A stretch of 64,000 nt of DNA from the NCBI RefSeq assembly GCF_005938215.1, contig NZ_VCPD01000001.1, forward strand, positions 806,001 to 870,000, given 5' to 3'. Of the stretch, positions 45,179 through 53,341 are shown one piece after another. The number at the start of each line of letters is the position of its first letter. Position 1 is the first letter of the stretch. Source of the stretch: Ruegeria sediminis (GTDB lineage: Bacteria; Pseudomonadota; Alphaproteobacteria; Rhodobacterales; Rhodobacteraceae). The notes below the pieces were generated by a model. The model did no database searches. It was not told where the DNA came from and worked only from the letters and a program-made list of their open reading frames with translations. Both the position numbers and the translations under genes were made by a program.

Positions 45179-46135
45179 ATGACCGCACCGCTTCCCTCCC
45201 CCGCATCGCCGCTCAGGATCGGCACCCGTGGTTCGCCGCTGGCGCTGGCACAAGCCCACGAGACCCGCGACCGCCTGAGCGCCGCCTTCGACCTGCCCAT
45301 CGAGGCTTTCGAAATCGTCGTGATCAAGACCACCGGAGACAATCGCGCCCTGATCGACGCGGACCGCCCTCTGAAGGAGTTGGGCGGCAAGGGCCTGTTC
45401 ACCAAGGAGATCGAGGAAGACCTTCTGTCGGGCCGCATAGACATCGCGGTGCATTCGATGAAGGACATGCCGGTTCTGCAGCCCGATGGCCTGTTGCTGG
45501 ACACCTACCTGCCACGCGAGGATGTCCGGGACGCTTTCGTTTCGCCCACGAAATCCTCTCTGGCAGATCTGAAGCAGGGCGCGGTGGTCGGCACCTCGTC
45601 GCTGCGCCGGCGCGCGCAGTTGCTCAACCGCCGGCCCGACCTGAAGGTTGTCGAATTCCGGGGCAACGTGCAAACCAGGCTGAAGAAGCTGGGCGAAGGT
45701 GTTGCCGAATGCACGTTCCTTGCCTTGGCGGGCCTCAACCGCCTGGCCATGGGCGATGTGCCTGCGACGCCGATTCCCACCGACGACATGCTGCCCGCGG
45801 TGGCGCAGGGCGCCATCGGCATCGAGCGCCGATCGGACGACAGCCGCGCCGCCGAGATGCTGTCCGCGATCCATCACGCCGAAACCGGGCAGCGACTGGC
45901 GGCAGAGCGCGCCTTTCTGACGGCCTTGGACGGATCCTGTGAAACCCCCATCGCAGGGCTGGCCGAACTGGACGGCTCGATCCTCCGGCTGCGCGGCGAA
46001 GTGCTGCGCCCGGACGGGTCCGAGGTCATCGCCGACGACGTGACGGGACCGATCGAGGACGGCGCCGAGATGGGCCGCGCCATGGCGGCCAGGTTGCTGG
46101 CCCAAGCCGGCGAGAATTTCTTCGAATGGCGCTGA
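45179..46135 (+). CDS. hemC: Hydroxymethylbilane synthase (porphobilinogen deaminase)
   Basis: 318 residues from ATG 45179. Assembles four porphobilinogens into hydroxymethylbilane. Motifs: RIGTRGSPLALAQA, KTTGDN, GGKGLFTKEIEEDLLSG, DIAVHSMKDMP, SSLRRRAQLL, and the dipyrromethane-binding Cys in LDGSCETPIAG. Full length. Head-to-head with hemE. Downstream lies the candidate structured RNA. Confidence 0.96.
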   Translation: MTAPLPSPASPLRIGTRGSPLALAQAHETRDRLSAAFDLPIEAFEIVVIKTTGDNRALIDADRPLKELGGKGLFTKEIEEDLLSGRIDIAVHSMKDMPVLQPDGLLLDTYLPREDVRDAFVSPTKSSLADLKQGAVVGTSSLRRRAQLLNRRPDLKVVEFRGNVQTRLKKLGEGVAECTFLALAGLNRLAMGDVPATPIPTDDMLPAVAQGAIGIERRSDDSRAAEMLSAIHHAETGQRLAAERAFLTALDGSCETPIAGLAELDGSILRLRGEVLRPDGSEVIADDVTGPIEDGAEMGRAMAARLLAQAGENFFEWR

Positions 46136-46159
46136 CTTGTGCGGTTTTTCCGCCCAAGT

Positions 46160-46173
46160 GTGAACTGGTTCAC
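46160..46173. promoter_or_regulatory. Inverted repeat GTGAAC-TG-GTTCAC
   Basis: Six-base arms separated by two bases, 25 bases after the hemC stop and about 20 bases upstream of a TATGAT -10-like hexamer at 46194. It could be an operator for the candidate RNA. Confidence 0.35.
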
Positions 46174-46200
46174 AGATTCCGCTGAAAGTTTGCTATGATG

Positions 46201-46324
46201 GTGGGACCATCCCTGTGGTGGAGCGAGGATCGGCCCACGTGTGTCAGATCGACCGGCGCGACAAACTGCGGTCGCTGATGCTCGAGGGGGCGGGCTGATC
46301 CTCGCAACCCAGGGTGGTTCACAC
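46201..46324 (+). ncRNA. Candidate structured non-coding RNA between hemC and the cyclase gene
   Basis: The stretch folds back on itself. Bases 46223-46236 pair with 46292-46305 in 14 consecutive pairs (one G-U). Outer segments 46201-46219 pair with 46307-46324 with small bulges. The loop carries its own hairpin (46250-46255 with 46269-46274, extended by 46245-46247 with 46275-46277). A -10-like TATGAT is at 46194-46199 and an inverted repeat at 46160. No convincing ORF is present. It does not match SRP RNA, tmRNA or RNase P as I know them; 6S-like shape is possible but unproven. Strand is inferred from the -10. Confidence 0.45.
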
Positions 46325-46403
46325 CAAATCGCCAGAACCAATCACCGGCGCGAATATGCATGTCGCGAGCAGCCGCCCGGAGCGCCGGCGAAATCGCGCG
46401 GAA

Positions 46404-48635
46404 TCACGCCCCGGCGGATCGGGAAAACTGGAAATGCCTGAAAGCAATCTGCTCTGCCTCGGATCCGGGCCGGAAATCCGCGCTTCTTTCGGGCAGAATG
46501 GAATAAAACCGGACCAACCCCGGCTCGATCGCACGCGCCAGTTCGGCGCATAGCCCTGCCATCGCCTCGATATCCGGCGGAGGCTTGCCGTCGCGTAGCA
46601 TTGAAATCAGCCTGTCGTGGGATTCCGAAAGTTCCGCGAATCCCGCGGACCGCGCGATATCCTCGTCACCCACGACAAGATAAATCGACTCGGCCCGGCT
46701 CTTGCCCTTCAGCGGCACGACACCCGCCTCCAGCATCGCCAGCGTGTCCTTCCCGGCGTCGAACACGGCCTCGGATACCAGAATGTCGTATTCCACATGG
46801 CGGCAAATCTGTTCGATGCGCGCAGCCACGTTCACCACGTCGCCGACCACGGTGTAGTTGAAGCGTTTGCTCGAGCCGATATTGCCGACGCAGGCACGAC
46901 CCGAGGCGCAGCCCGTGGCCAGAACGATCGGCGCACGCCCCCGCATCTTGGGCGCGTCGTTGAAGCCGGCCACGGCGGCGCGCATCCGCAGGGCCGCCCG
47001 GGCTGCCCGCAGCGCGTGGTCCTGCAACGGCATCGGGGCGTTCCAGAACGCCATGACGGCATCGCCAATGAACTTGTCGATCGTCCCCTTCTCGGCAAGG
47101 ATCTGGTCCCCGACGCTCGAGAACAGTTCGTTCAGCAGCTTCACCAGATCGGTGGCCGACATCGTTTCGGTGAGCGGGGTGAACCCGCGGATGTCAGAGA
47201 ACATCACGGTGATGTCCTGCGTCTCGCCGCCCAGTTCCAGGGCGTGACCGCTGGTCTCCATCTCGTCCAGAATCTCGGGCGCGACGTAATGCGCGAAGGT
47301 GCGGCGGATCGCGCGTTTCTCCCGTTCGGTCGAGACGAACAGATACCCGGCCAGCACCCCGAAATTCACCATTCCCCCGACCAGCGGGAAGGTCACGTCG
47401 AACAGTACGGAGTTGTACTGAAACGCCGCCCAACTGATGCCGACGACCGAGGCCGCCGCGACCCCGCCGGCAACGAAGGACGGGACCGCGCCGGCTCCCG
47501 ACATGACGCCTGTCACGATCAGCCCCAGCAGCACGAAACAGATCAGTTCGAGCGCCGCCGTGACGTCGGACCGCTGCAGGACCTCTCCGATCACGATCTG
47601 CTCGATGATCTGGGCGTGGATCGATACCCCCGGAACGGATTCGCCCAAGGATGTTTCGCGAATGTCGAGAAGCCCGGCGGCAGAGGTTCCCACAAGGACG
47701 ATCCTGCCTTCGATCTGGTCCCGAAGCGCCGGATCGAATTCCTCGGCAAGCACATCCGCCGCCGAGAGGTAGAGCCGCGGGTCGTCCGGGCGATATCTGA
47801 CCCAAATCTCGCCATGCTCGGTCGTGGGGATCTGGAATCCGCCAATCCCCAGCGACAGCATGATCCCGGCTTCGTCCAGCGCACCCTCGGCGAAGATGTT
47901 GGGTTCACCCATGGCGACTCTGAGCGCCTCGATGCTGAGGCTGGGCAATATGCCTTCGGGACTTGCCCATAACAGCGGCACCGTCCGCACAACCCCCAAC
48001 CCGCCCAGCGGCGACACGTTCACCCCGCCGATCCCTGCGGCCATTACCCCGAGCGGCGGCGCCAGCGGAGTCCAGTTCGGCACTTTCACCAATCCGGAAC
48101 CCGGGTTTTCACCGATCTCGATGATACCGGCGCGCGGCGTTACCTCGTCCTGGTCGCCACCCAGGCGGGCCGCCACGCCCAGGACCACCGGCCATCCGGC
48201 GATCGTCGTTCCGAACCGGACGTCATTGTCCAGATTGCCGAGGTCGCTGTCGTCTCGCAATACCGCGGCAAACAGCGGATCGTTTGCAAGACGCGACGGC
48301 GAATAGCGGTCCGGTTCGGCGAACAGCATGTCGAAGGCGATTGCCGCGGCGCCATATTCTCCCAGCCGGTCGACCATCCGCGCGAGGATCGTGCGCGGCC
48401 AGGGCCATTGGCCATATTCGGACAACGAGACTTCGTCGATGTCGACCACGCGAACCGGCAGGTCCGGATCGAAGGGGCGCGGCGACAGACGCTGCAGGTA
48501 GTCGAAATAGATGAGCCGAGTCGCCTGAACCGGATAGGGATCCAGCACGCGCACGAAACACCCGATCAGGACAAGGATCAGCCCCGCAGCGAAGAATACC
48601 CACTTGCGGTGCCATTTTCTGGATGACGGGAACAT
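46404..48635 (-). CDS. CHASE2-domain adenylate/guanylate cyclase
   Basis: 743 residues from ATG 48635 (GGAAG upstream; GTG 48644 is an alternative). One N-terminal helix, a periplasmic CHASE2 sensor (about residues 35-345, with RVVDIDEVSLSEYGQWPWPR), three membrane helices (about 350-430), then a class III cyclase domain: ITVMFSDIRGFTPLTETM, KFIGDAVMAFWNAP with the second metal Asp, and VGDVVNVAARIEQI. Produces cAMP or cGMP in response to an external signal. It follows the FecR-domain gene by 27 bases, a repeated pairing in proteobacteria. Confidence 0.93.
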   Translation of the reverse strand: MFPSSRKWHRKWVFFAAGLILVLIGCFVRVLDPYPVQATRLIYFDYLQRLSPRPFDPDLPVRVVDIDEVSLSEYGQWPWPRTILARMVDRLGEYGAAAIAFDMLFAEPDRYSPSRLANDPLFAAVLRDDSDLGNLDNDVRFGTTIAGWPVVLGVAARLGGDQDEVTPRAGIIEIGENPGSGLVKVPNWTPLAPPLGVMAAGIGGVNVSPLGGLGVVRTVPLLWASPEGILPSLSIEALRVAMGEPNIFAEGALDEAGIMLSLGIGGFQIPTTEHGEIWVRYRPDDPRLYLSAADVLAEEFDPALRDQIEGRIVLVGTSAAGLLDIRETSLGESVPGVSIHAQIIEQIVIGEVLQRSDVTAALELICFVLLGLIVTGVMSGAGAVPSFVAGGVAAASVVGISWAAFQYNSVLFDVTFPLVGGMVNFGVLAGYLFVSTEREKRAIRRTFAHYVAPEILDEMETSGHALELGGETQDITVMFSDIRGFTPLTETMSATDLVKLLNELFSSVGDQILAEKGTIDKFIGDAVMAFWNAPMPLQDHALRAARAALRMRAAVAGFNDAPKMRGRAPIVLATGCASGRACVGNIGSSKRFNYTVVGDVVNVAARIEQICRHVEYDILVSEAVFDAGKDTLAMLEAGVVPLKGKSRAESIYLVVGDEDIARSAGFAELSESHDRLISMLRDGKPPPDIEAMAGLCAELARAIEPGLVRFYSILPERSADFRPGSEAEQIAFRHFQFSRSAGA

Positions 48636-48662
48636 ATCACCCACTTCCGGAACCGGACAGCG

Positions 48663-49793
48663 TCACCCGCCCGCGCCGCCGGATCCGCCCGAACCGGATC
48701 CGCCAGAACCGCCGCTGGCACCGCTGGCGCCGCCCCTGCTGCCGCCACCTGCACCGCTGGAGCCGCCGCTTTGTCCACTGCTGGTCGTACCACCGCCGCC
48801 AGAACTGCCGCCCTGGCTGCCGCCGCCACCGCCCAGCACGCCACCGCCGGTACTGCCCTGGTCACCGCCGGCGCCGGACGGTCCGCCGCCGCCGCTGCCC
48901 AGACCAGTGCCGCCCTGGCCGCCGCTTGCGCCAGGGCCACCGCCGTCACCGCCGGAGGTTCCCACACTCGGTGCCGGTGCCGGTGCCGGTGCGGGCGGGG
49001 CCGGCGCGGGCGCCGGCGGCGCAGGAGCTGGTGCCGGCGCCACCGTGGGGGCCGGAGGCGGCGTTACTTCGGGAATTGGTTGCTTGATCTGTTCTTCAAA
49101 CTGCGTCGGCGGTTCCATCAGGCTGGCGCACCCGCCCACATCGGCCCGGAAGGGCTCGGAAAGAACCGTCTGTGACATGATGAATGGGAAACCGGCGCGC
49201 AAGGCTCTGGCTGCTTGCGTGTTGTCCACCGGCCTGCCGATCTGACCGCGCGGCGAGGTCGCGACCAACGCGCATTGCCCCCGTACCAGCGAGCAGGCGC
49301 CTCGCTGGCCGCACATCCGGACGGTACCTTCGAGGATGACCAACGAGCTTTGCCGCTGACCCAGGACCCAGAAATCGAAGATCGTTCCGCGCACGCCCAT
49401 CGTCGCGGTCGGCGTCTCGATCGAATAGGCGGATTTCTTGCTTTTCCCCGATATGAAGCGAAAGCTCCCGCCCAAGGCCTTGACCGCGAAGTTCTTCGCG
49501 GCCTGGTTGCCGCGCATCATGGTGACATCCAGAACCATGCGCGCGTTCGGGCCCACGGCGATCTTGGTCTCGTCAGAAAAGATGATCTGCACCACCCCGC
49601 TGCCATCCGTGGTGATCGCGTCGCCGGAGTTCACCGCCATCCCCTGACGTATGACCTGCGTCGCACCACCCGAGGTAAGCCGCGCACCCTGCTTGACGCC
49701 GACAACCTTGCCGATTTCGGCCCGGGCTTCGCCCGAAAGTTGGACGCACAGCACCAGAAACAGCAGCAACCACAACACCTTGAACCAAGACAC
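48663..49793 (-). CDS. FecR-domain secreted protein with Pro/Ala and Gly-rich tail
   Basis: 376 residues, GTG start. Signal peptide 1-25 (ending GEARA). FecR-like domain about 26-170 with GSGVVQIIFSDETKIAVGPN and the hallmark ETPTATMGVRGTIFDF. Four Cys (161, 167, 174, 222) follow. Residues 244-275 are Pro-Ala repeats and 277-376 are almost wholly Gly, Ser and Ala, probably a flexible surface tail. It lies just upstream of the CHASE2 cyclase in transcription, so it may feed a periplasmic cue to that sensor. Confidence 0.87.
   Translation of the reverse strand: MSWFKVLWLLLFLVLCVQLSGEARAEIGKVVGVKQGARLTSGGATQVIRQGMAVNSGDAITTDGSGVVQIIFSDETKIAVGPNARMVLDVTMMRGNQAAKNFAVKALGGSFRFISGKSKKSAYSIETPTATMGVRGTIFDFWVLGQRQSSLVILEGTVRMCGQRGACSLVRGQCALVATSPRGQIGRPVDNTQAARALRAGFPFIMSQTVLSEPFRADVGGCASLMEPPTQFEEQIKQPIPEVTPPPAPTVAPAPAPAPPAPAPAPPAPAPAPAPSVGTSGGDGGGPGASGGQGGTGLGSGGGGPSGAGGDQGSTGGGVLGGGGGSQGGSSGGGGTTSSGQSGGSSGAGGGSRGGASGASGGSGGSGSGGSGGAGG
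48666..49064 (-). repeat. Low-complexity Pro/Ala and Gly-rich coding repeat
   Basis: This is the DNA for residues 244-376 of the FecR-domain protein: a Pro-Ala tract followed by about 100 residues of nearly pure Gly/Ser/Ala. The codons GGC, GGT and GCG repeat irregularly, a likely site for length variation between strains. Confidence 0.85.
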
Positions 49794-50215
49794 ACCAATT
49801 CTCCCACCTGGGGTTCCAAATGGCTCACCGAGGTTTCCCCCAACCCGATGACCCCGGAAACGTCCCGGTCCAGCGGTGCCTGTACTACGCGCTTATTGAT
49901 CAGCAATTGCTGCAAATATTCCTATATTTCAGTCTCTTTTGCAAGCAAACCGGGGCTGAGGGCATCCAGTCGTGCAGCCGACAAAACCGTCGGGCCGACC
50001 GTGCCAACAGGAGCATTCCCGAATCCGCCACGCAGGCATCTGCCTCGGCGCGCAACTCGTGACCGCATGTCCGATTGCCGACTGGCCGGCGCAATTGGCG
50101 GAAGGTCCGGCCTTTCCGCCGGTTTTCAACGGCTTGTCACATTGGCCCAAAAAAGACCCCGCCCCACCAAAATCGCCCTTGTACTTCCGTCGCTTGCACG
50201 GCTATACCCGGCGGC
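49794..50215. other. Intergenic region between the FecR gene and tRNA-Ser
   Basis: 422 bases with no supported gene. It holds the FecR-gene leader, AT-rich stretches near 49890-49930, and a terminator-like hairpin at 50097-50120. No other structure was recognised. Confidence 0.6.
50097..50120 (+). terminator. Orphan terminator-like hairpin
   Basis: GGCGGAAGG, loop TCCGG, CCTTTCCGCC with a one-base bulge, followed by GGTTTTC. No gene on the plus strand ends upstream of it, so an unannotated short transcript could end here. Confidence 0.35.
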
Positions 50216-50305
50216 GGAGACGTGGCCGAGTGGTCGAAGGCGCTCCCCTGCTAAGGGAGTAGACGGGAAACCGTCTCGAGGGTTCGAATCCCTTCGTCTC
50301 CGCCA
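50216..50305 (+). tRNA. tRNA-Ser (anticodon GCU)
   Basis: Acceptor arms GGAGACG (50216-50222) and CGTCTCC (50295-50301), discriminator G, encoded CCA. D-arm GTGGCCGAGTGGTC; anticodon stem CTCCC/GGGAG with loop CTGCTAA, anticodon GCT at 50250-50252. Long variable arm (TAGACGGGAAACCGTCTC) marks a class II serine tRNA. T-loop GGTTCGAATCC. It marks the edge between core-like DNA on its left and AT-richer, loosely spaced DNA on its right; tRNA 3' ends are common integration sites. Confidence 0.97.
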
Positions 50306-51341
50306 CCTGACCTAACAAACTAGTTTTCTGCCCACAGGCCCCACCGGAATTTCTCTTTGTTTTAGATGGTTATAGCGGTTGGGCTCTCACCTCGGTCGGC
50401 TGAAAAGGGCCGGATACCATTCTCTCAGGCCCAAATTCTCTGAACCTGATGACTGCACCAATTAAGTGCCAAGCTTGTATTTCTCTAAGGTTCCATATCT
50501 TTTCGGATTGCCGAGCCGGACACTCCGACCTCAGTGGCACTCGCCGGATGGAGCAGAAATCGAACCTTCGCTGGCGCTCGAACTTCCACTGCAGCCGGTA
50601 TGTCGCTCCCGCAAAACCGTCCCCATTGCAGTTGTTCGCTGCGGCCCGCCTCAATGACCGGGTTGCAGACCAATATAGACCTTCGCTACCCTTGCAGCCC
50701 AAATCGTCCCTAACGGCAGCGATGCGCAGAAAGCGGACTTTGCAAAGATTCGAGACCAGCCCTTTCCTGCCATTCGACCTTGATCAATGTCGCTGCACCG
50801 CGACCCGTCGAACCTGCCGTTCGCTGCAAGCGCAAAAACGAAGGCCCGTCGAACGCGTGGTCTGCGGGACACAACTCCCTTTCGCGGCGAGTGCAGCCTA
50901 GGCATCAATCTGCGTCCACTTTTGTGCAGAAAGAGGGCTTTGCGAAGTTTGGTGAGCTTGTCCCAAAGTGACTACTTTGCTGTAGGTTATCCGATTGCTT
51001 ACATTGCCGCCTGATCTTGTGCTTGTATCAACAAGCAATCTATCCAAGTGTTACTAGCATTGCGACGAAGGAAACTTCCTTGACTCCTTGCTGACTAAGA
51101 ACCACAAGTGTGTATTGGTGAAATTTACTCGTCGTCGCGATGCTGCCGGCTTCGATGATCCAATGGCCCTCAGAATAACTGTAGCATGTGCCCCAGCAAA
51201 GGAACGGGTTTCGCTGGGGTGTTCGGAACGAACTCGTTGCTCGCAAATGTTCGCTATTGTCACCGAAAATTTCCAGACGATGCGCGACACATGAAAGAAG
51301 GCGATACATGAACAATACATGGCTCATAACATGCGTGCCGG
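50306..51341. other. Gene-poor region after tRNA-Ser with degenerate filler
   Basis: About 1 kb with no gene I can support. It contains patchy segments rich in TTCGCTGC, CGATGCGCAGAAAGCGGACTT and related strings, repeated loosely elsewhere in the island. The last 300 bases are AT-rich and hold the upstream region of the repeat protein. Confidence 0.6.
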
Positions 51342-52151
51342 ATGCCCGATAGATCCGGCTCCAGACACGGTTTTATCCTGTCTGCAATCAAGTGTACGCA
51401 CGATGTTTCGTGGTTGATCCTGACAAACTTCGTGTTGCTTTTGGGAACGCAACTTTCAGCTCAGGTAGCGCCTGCAAACTCCCAAATGGCCGGAAACGCT
51501 GACGGATATGTTTGTGACAAAGGTTACGAACACAGGGGCGGATCGTGCCAGAAAGAAAATGTACCTGAAAACGCATATTCGACAGGCAGTTCCTATGGTC
51601 GAAGCTGGGAGTGCAACCATGGATTCCAACGTACTGGGGATGTCTGTGAGGAAATAAGAATTCCTGGAAACGCCTACCTCGATTCGACAGGGGATCGGTG
51701 GCACTGCAATCGATTGTTCCAGCGTATTGGAGAAGAATGTGAAGAATTGATCGCGCCTGAAAACGGGTTCGTCGAAACCCGATTTGGCGTACAGGAAACA
51801 CATTGCAACTGGGGATTTCGCAAAGAAGGCCGTGATTGTGTTGCAATAGAAGTCCCCCGAAACGGTCGCCTTACCGACAAGAACAGCACAGACGGCTGGG
51901 TGTGCCTCAGAGGATTCAGGTCAGTAGAGAGCCGTTGCGAGCCTGTTGCTATTCCTGATCACGCATATCTTGCGTCTGACACACATTCTGGATGGAAATG
52001 CGAGCGTGGTTTCCGCGTAAGTCAAAACAAGTGCAAAGCGATCATCGTCCCATCAAAAGCTCATTTGAACCGAAGAGGTGATGGATGGGATTGCAATCAA
52101 CCCTTCAAACGTCAGAACGATACATGTGTCGAATACGTGCCGCGACAATAG
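51342..52151 (+). CDS. Secreted protein with seven CX10C repeats
   Basis: 269 residues. The N-terminus has a hydrophobic signal segment (about 22-40, ending QLSAQ). From residue 58 the protein is seven modules, each with two Cys exactly ten residues apart: 58/69, 91/102, 122/133, 155/166, 188/199, 220/231, 251/262. Modules start every 31-33 residues with a VPxNAY-like motif (VPENAYSTGS, IPGNAYLDST, IPDHAYLASD) and end in WxCxxGFxRxGxxC. The family is unknown to me. AT-rich codons contrast with the core genome. Followed by a small membrane peptide gene. Confidence 0.78.
   Translation: MPDRSGSRHGFILSAIKCTHDVSWLILTNFVLLLGTQLSAQVAPANSQMAGNADGYVCDKGYEHRGGSCQKENVPENAYSTGSSYGRSWECNHGFQRTGDVCEEIRIPGNAYLDSTGDRWHCNRLFQRIGEECEELIAPENGFVETRFGVQETHCNWGFRKEGRDCVAIEVPRNGRLTDKNSTDGWVCLRGFRSVESRCEPVAIPDHAYLASDTHSGWKCERGFRVSQNKCKAIIVPSKAHLNRRGDGWDCNQPFKRQNDTCVEYVPRQ
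51513..52127 (+). repeat. Seven tandem modules of about 32 residues
   Basis: Coding repeats of the CX10C protein. The spacing of cysteines is invariant (ten residues) while the rest of each module has diverged, which suggests old duplication under structural selection. Confidence 0.8.
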
Positions 52152-52198
52152 GCTAGCAGAATTCGCCATCGCCCTGACATAGCCAGAAAGATCAAACC

Positions 52199-52336
52199 GT
52201 GAACCTCAAGTCGATTGATGAAAATCCGGGCAAAGGGCTCAAAGCCGAAAGGGCTCGTCGCCTAACTTACGGAATCAAATTGTTTATTGTGTCAGTTATT
52301 TTCGTAGCAGCGATAATTGGTGTGGTGTTTCTCTGA
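52199..52336 (+). CDS. 45-residue single-helix membrane peptide
   Basis: GTG start; reads VNLKSIDENPGKGLKAERAR, then RLTYGIK and a hydrophobic helix of about 18 residues (LFIVSVIFVAAIIGVVFL) to the C-terminus. The basic segment before the helix predicts a cytoplasmic N-terminus. Its stop overlaps the next ATG by one base (TGATG), which strongly supports translation. Found by reading the gap; weak SD (AGAAAGA). Function unknown; small size and coupling suggest a regulatory or toxin-like membrane peptide. Confidence 0.62.
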   Translation: MNLKSIDENPGKGLKAERARRLTYGIKLFIVSVIFVAAIIGVVFL

Positions 52337-53025
52337 TGCGCAAAAAAGCCCCTCAAGTAAGCCTTCAGGCCTCAAAGACATCAGTTCGTGGTATGGAAGA
52401 AAGAGCATTTCAGGACCGCAGTGTTCGAAAATCGCGGAATGCTGACGTATCCGGAGTTATTGAAGAAGAGTTCGGAAAGTACCTGATAAAAGCTGGCATT
52501 CTGAGCGGTAACAGCGTGGCACGGGCGTTCCCCAAGCCACCGGCTAAAACACAAGGCTTGATTGCCGAGTCAGTTGGCGAAACACCGGCAATCGCTATCG
52601 AAGCGTTAAAAGAAACTCTCGAAGAACGCGACAGGAAGCGCAGCGGCCAACGCCGTATGGAAGGAAATTCCGGAACCTTTGTTCCCGGCGAAAGAGAATA
52701 CATAGAAGCTTTGCAGCAAGTCAGGTTTACACCGGCGCAGGTTGCTATGCTCAGAGCATTTTCAATCGCAGGGAAGGAAGGTCTGACCATTGGTCAACTA
52801 TCTCAGGCAGCCGGTTACAAGTCGCGCGAGGCATCCATCAAGGTCTTCAAAAAAGTAGGGCTAATGATCGCGGAATATCTGGAACTCGATCTTCCCGAAA
52901 CCGGATCAGCACAGAACGATGGCGCTGCTCAGATCCTGGCCTTCTCTCATATCGAAAGTGACGATGAACCGGCGACTTGGATCATGCATCAGGAACTGCG
53001 CGGCGCTGTTCGTTTGGTACTTTGA
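52336..53025 (+). CDS. Winged-helix DNA-binding protein of unknown function
   Basis: 229 residues. The N-terminal half is basic and disordered-looking. Residues 120-229 look like a winged-helix domain: VRFTPAQVAMLRAF, LTIGQLSQAAGYKSREASIK and the closing WIMHQELRGAVR. The same layout (a GxT-x-x-x-LA motif, then W-x-M-x-x-E-L near the end) is familiar from DNA-binding tails of HNH and restriction-type proteins. Coupled to the membrane peptide by TGATG and followed by the ParB-like protein 67 bases on. Confidence 0.72.
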   Translation: MRKKAPQVSLQASKTSVRGMEERAFQDRSVRKSRNADVSGVIEEEFGKYLIKAGILSGNSVARAFPKPPAKTQGLIAESVGETPAIAIEALKETLEERDRKRSGQRRMEGNSGTFVPGEREYIEALQQVRFTPAQVAMLRAFSIAGKEGLTIGQLSQAAGYKSREASIKVFKKVGLMIAEYLELDLPETGSAQNDGAAQILAFSHIESDDEPATWIMHQELRGAVRLVL

Positions 53026-53092
53026 TGTATGTACCAGCGCTGCTTTCGAAAGGAAACCGAACCGAATGCACGAAAGGCTGCAAAGGTAGCTT

Positions 53093-53341
53093 ATGCTGGA
53101 GAAAAAACCATACCCGCTCGAATTGATCTATGTGCCTATAAAACGTGCAAAAACACTTGATCAGCAAAAAGTTCTGACGCTGGCTGAAGATATTTTGAAA
53201 AACGGCCAGACGACTCCGATCCAAATACGTGCCGACAATAAGAGGTTCGTGCTGATCGAAGGCCTCCACAGATTGGAGGCCATACGCGCCCTGGGCGGCG
53301 ATACCATCGAAGCCTATCTGGTACGCCCCAGGTTACACTGA
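53093..53341 (+). CDS. ParB-like mini-protein (ParB/sulfiredoxin N-terminal domain)
   Basis: 82 residues, only the ParB N-terminal (CTPase/sulfiredoxin-like) domain. Visible: LELIYVPIKRAKTLDQQKV, TTPIQIRADNKRFVLIEGLH and RLEAIRALGG, matching the ParB box GxHRxxAxxxLG. There is no HTH, so it cannot bind a parS site like full ParB. SD AAAGG six bases upstream. It overlaps the 3' end of the convergent desaturase gene by nine bases. Likely partner of the winged-helix protein next to it. Confidence 0.78.
   Translation: MLEKKPYPLELIYVPIKRAKTLDQQKVLTLAEDILKNGQTTPIQIRADNKRFVLIEGLHRLEAIRALGGDTIEAYLVRPRLH

Noticed and set aside
44037..46135. hemE/hemC gap as a replication origin, as in Caulobacter
   Set aside because: The gap is only 107 bases, has no DnaA box cluster and no AT-rich core.
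46196..46278. Short open frame inside the structured RNA candidate (MVGPSLWW..., 26 codons)
   Set aside because: No SD, ends at once, and overlaps the strongly paired region; the RNA structure is the better explanation.
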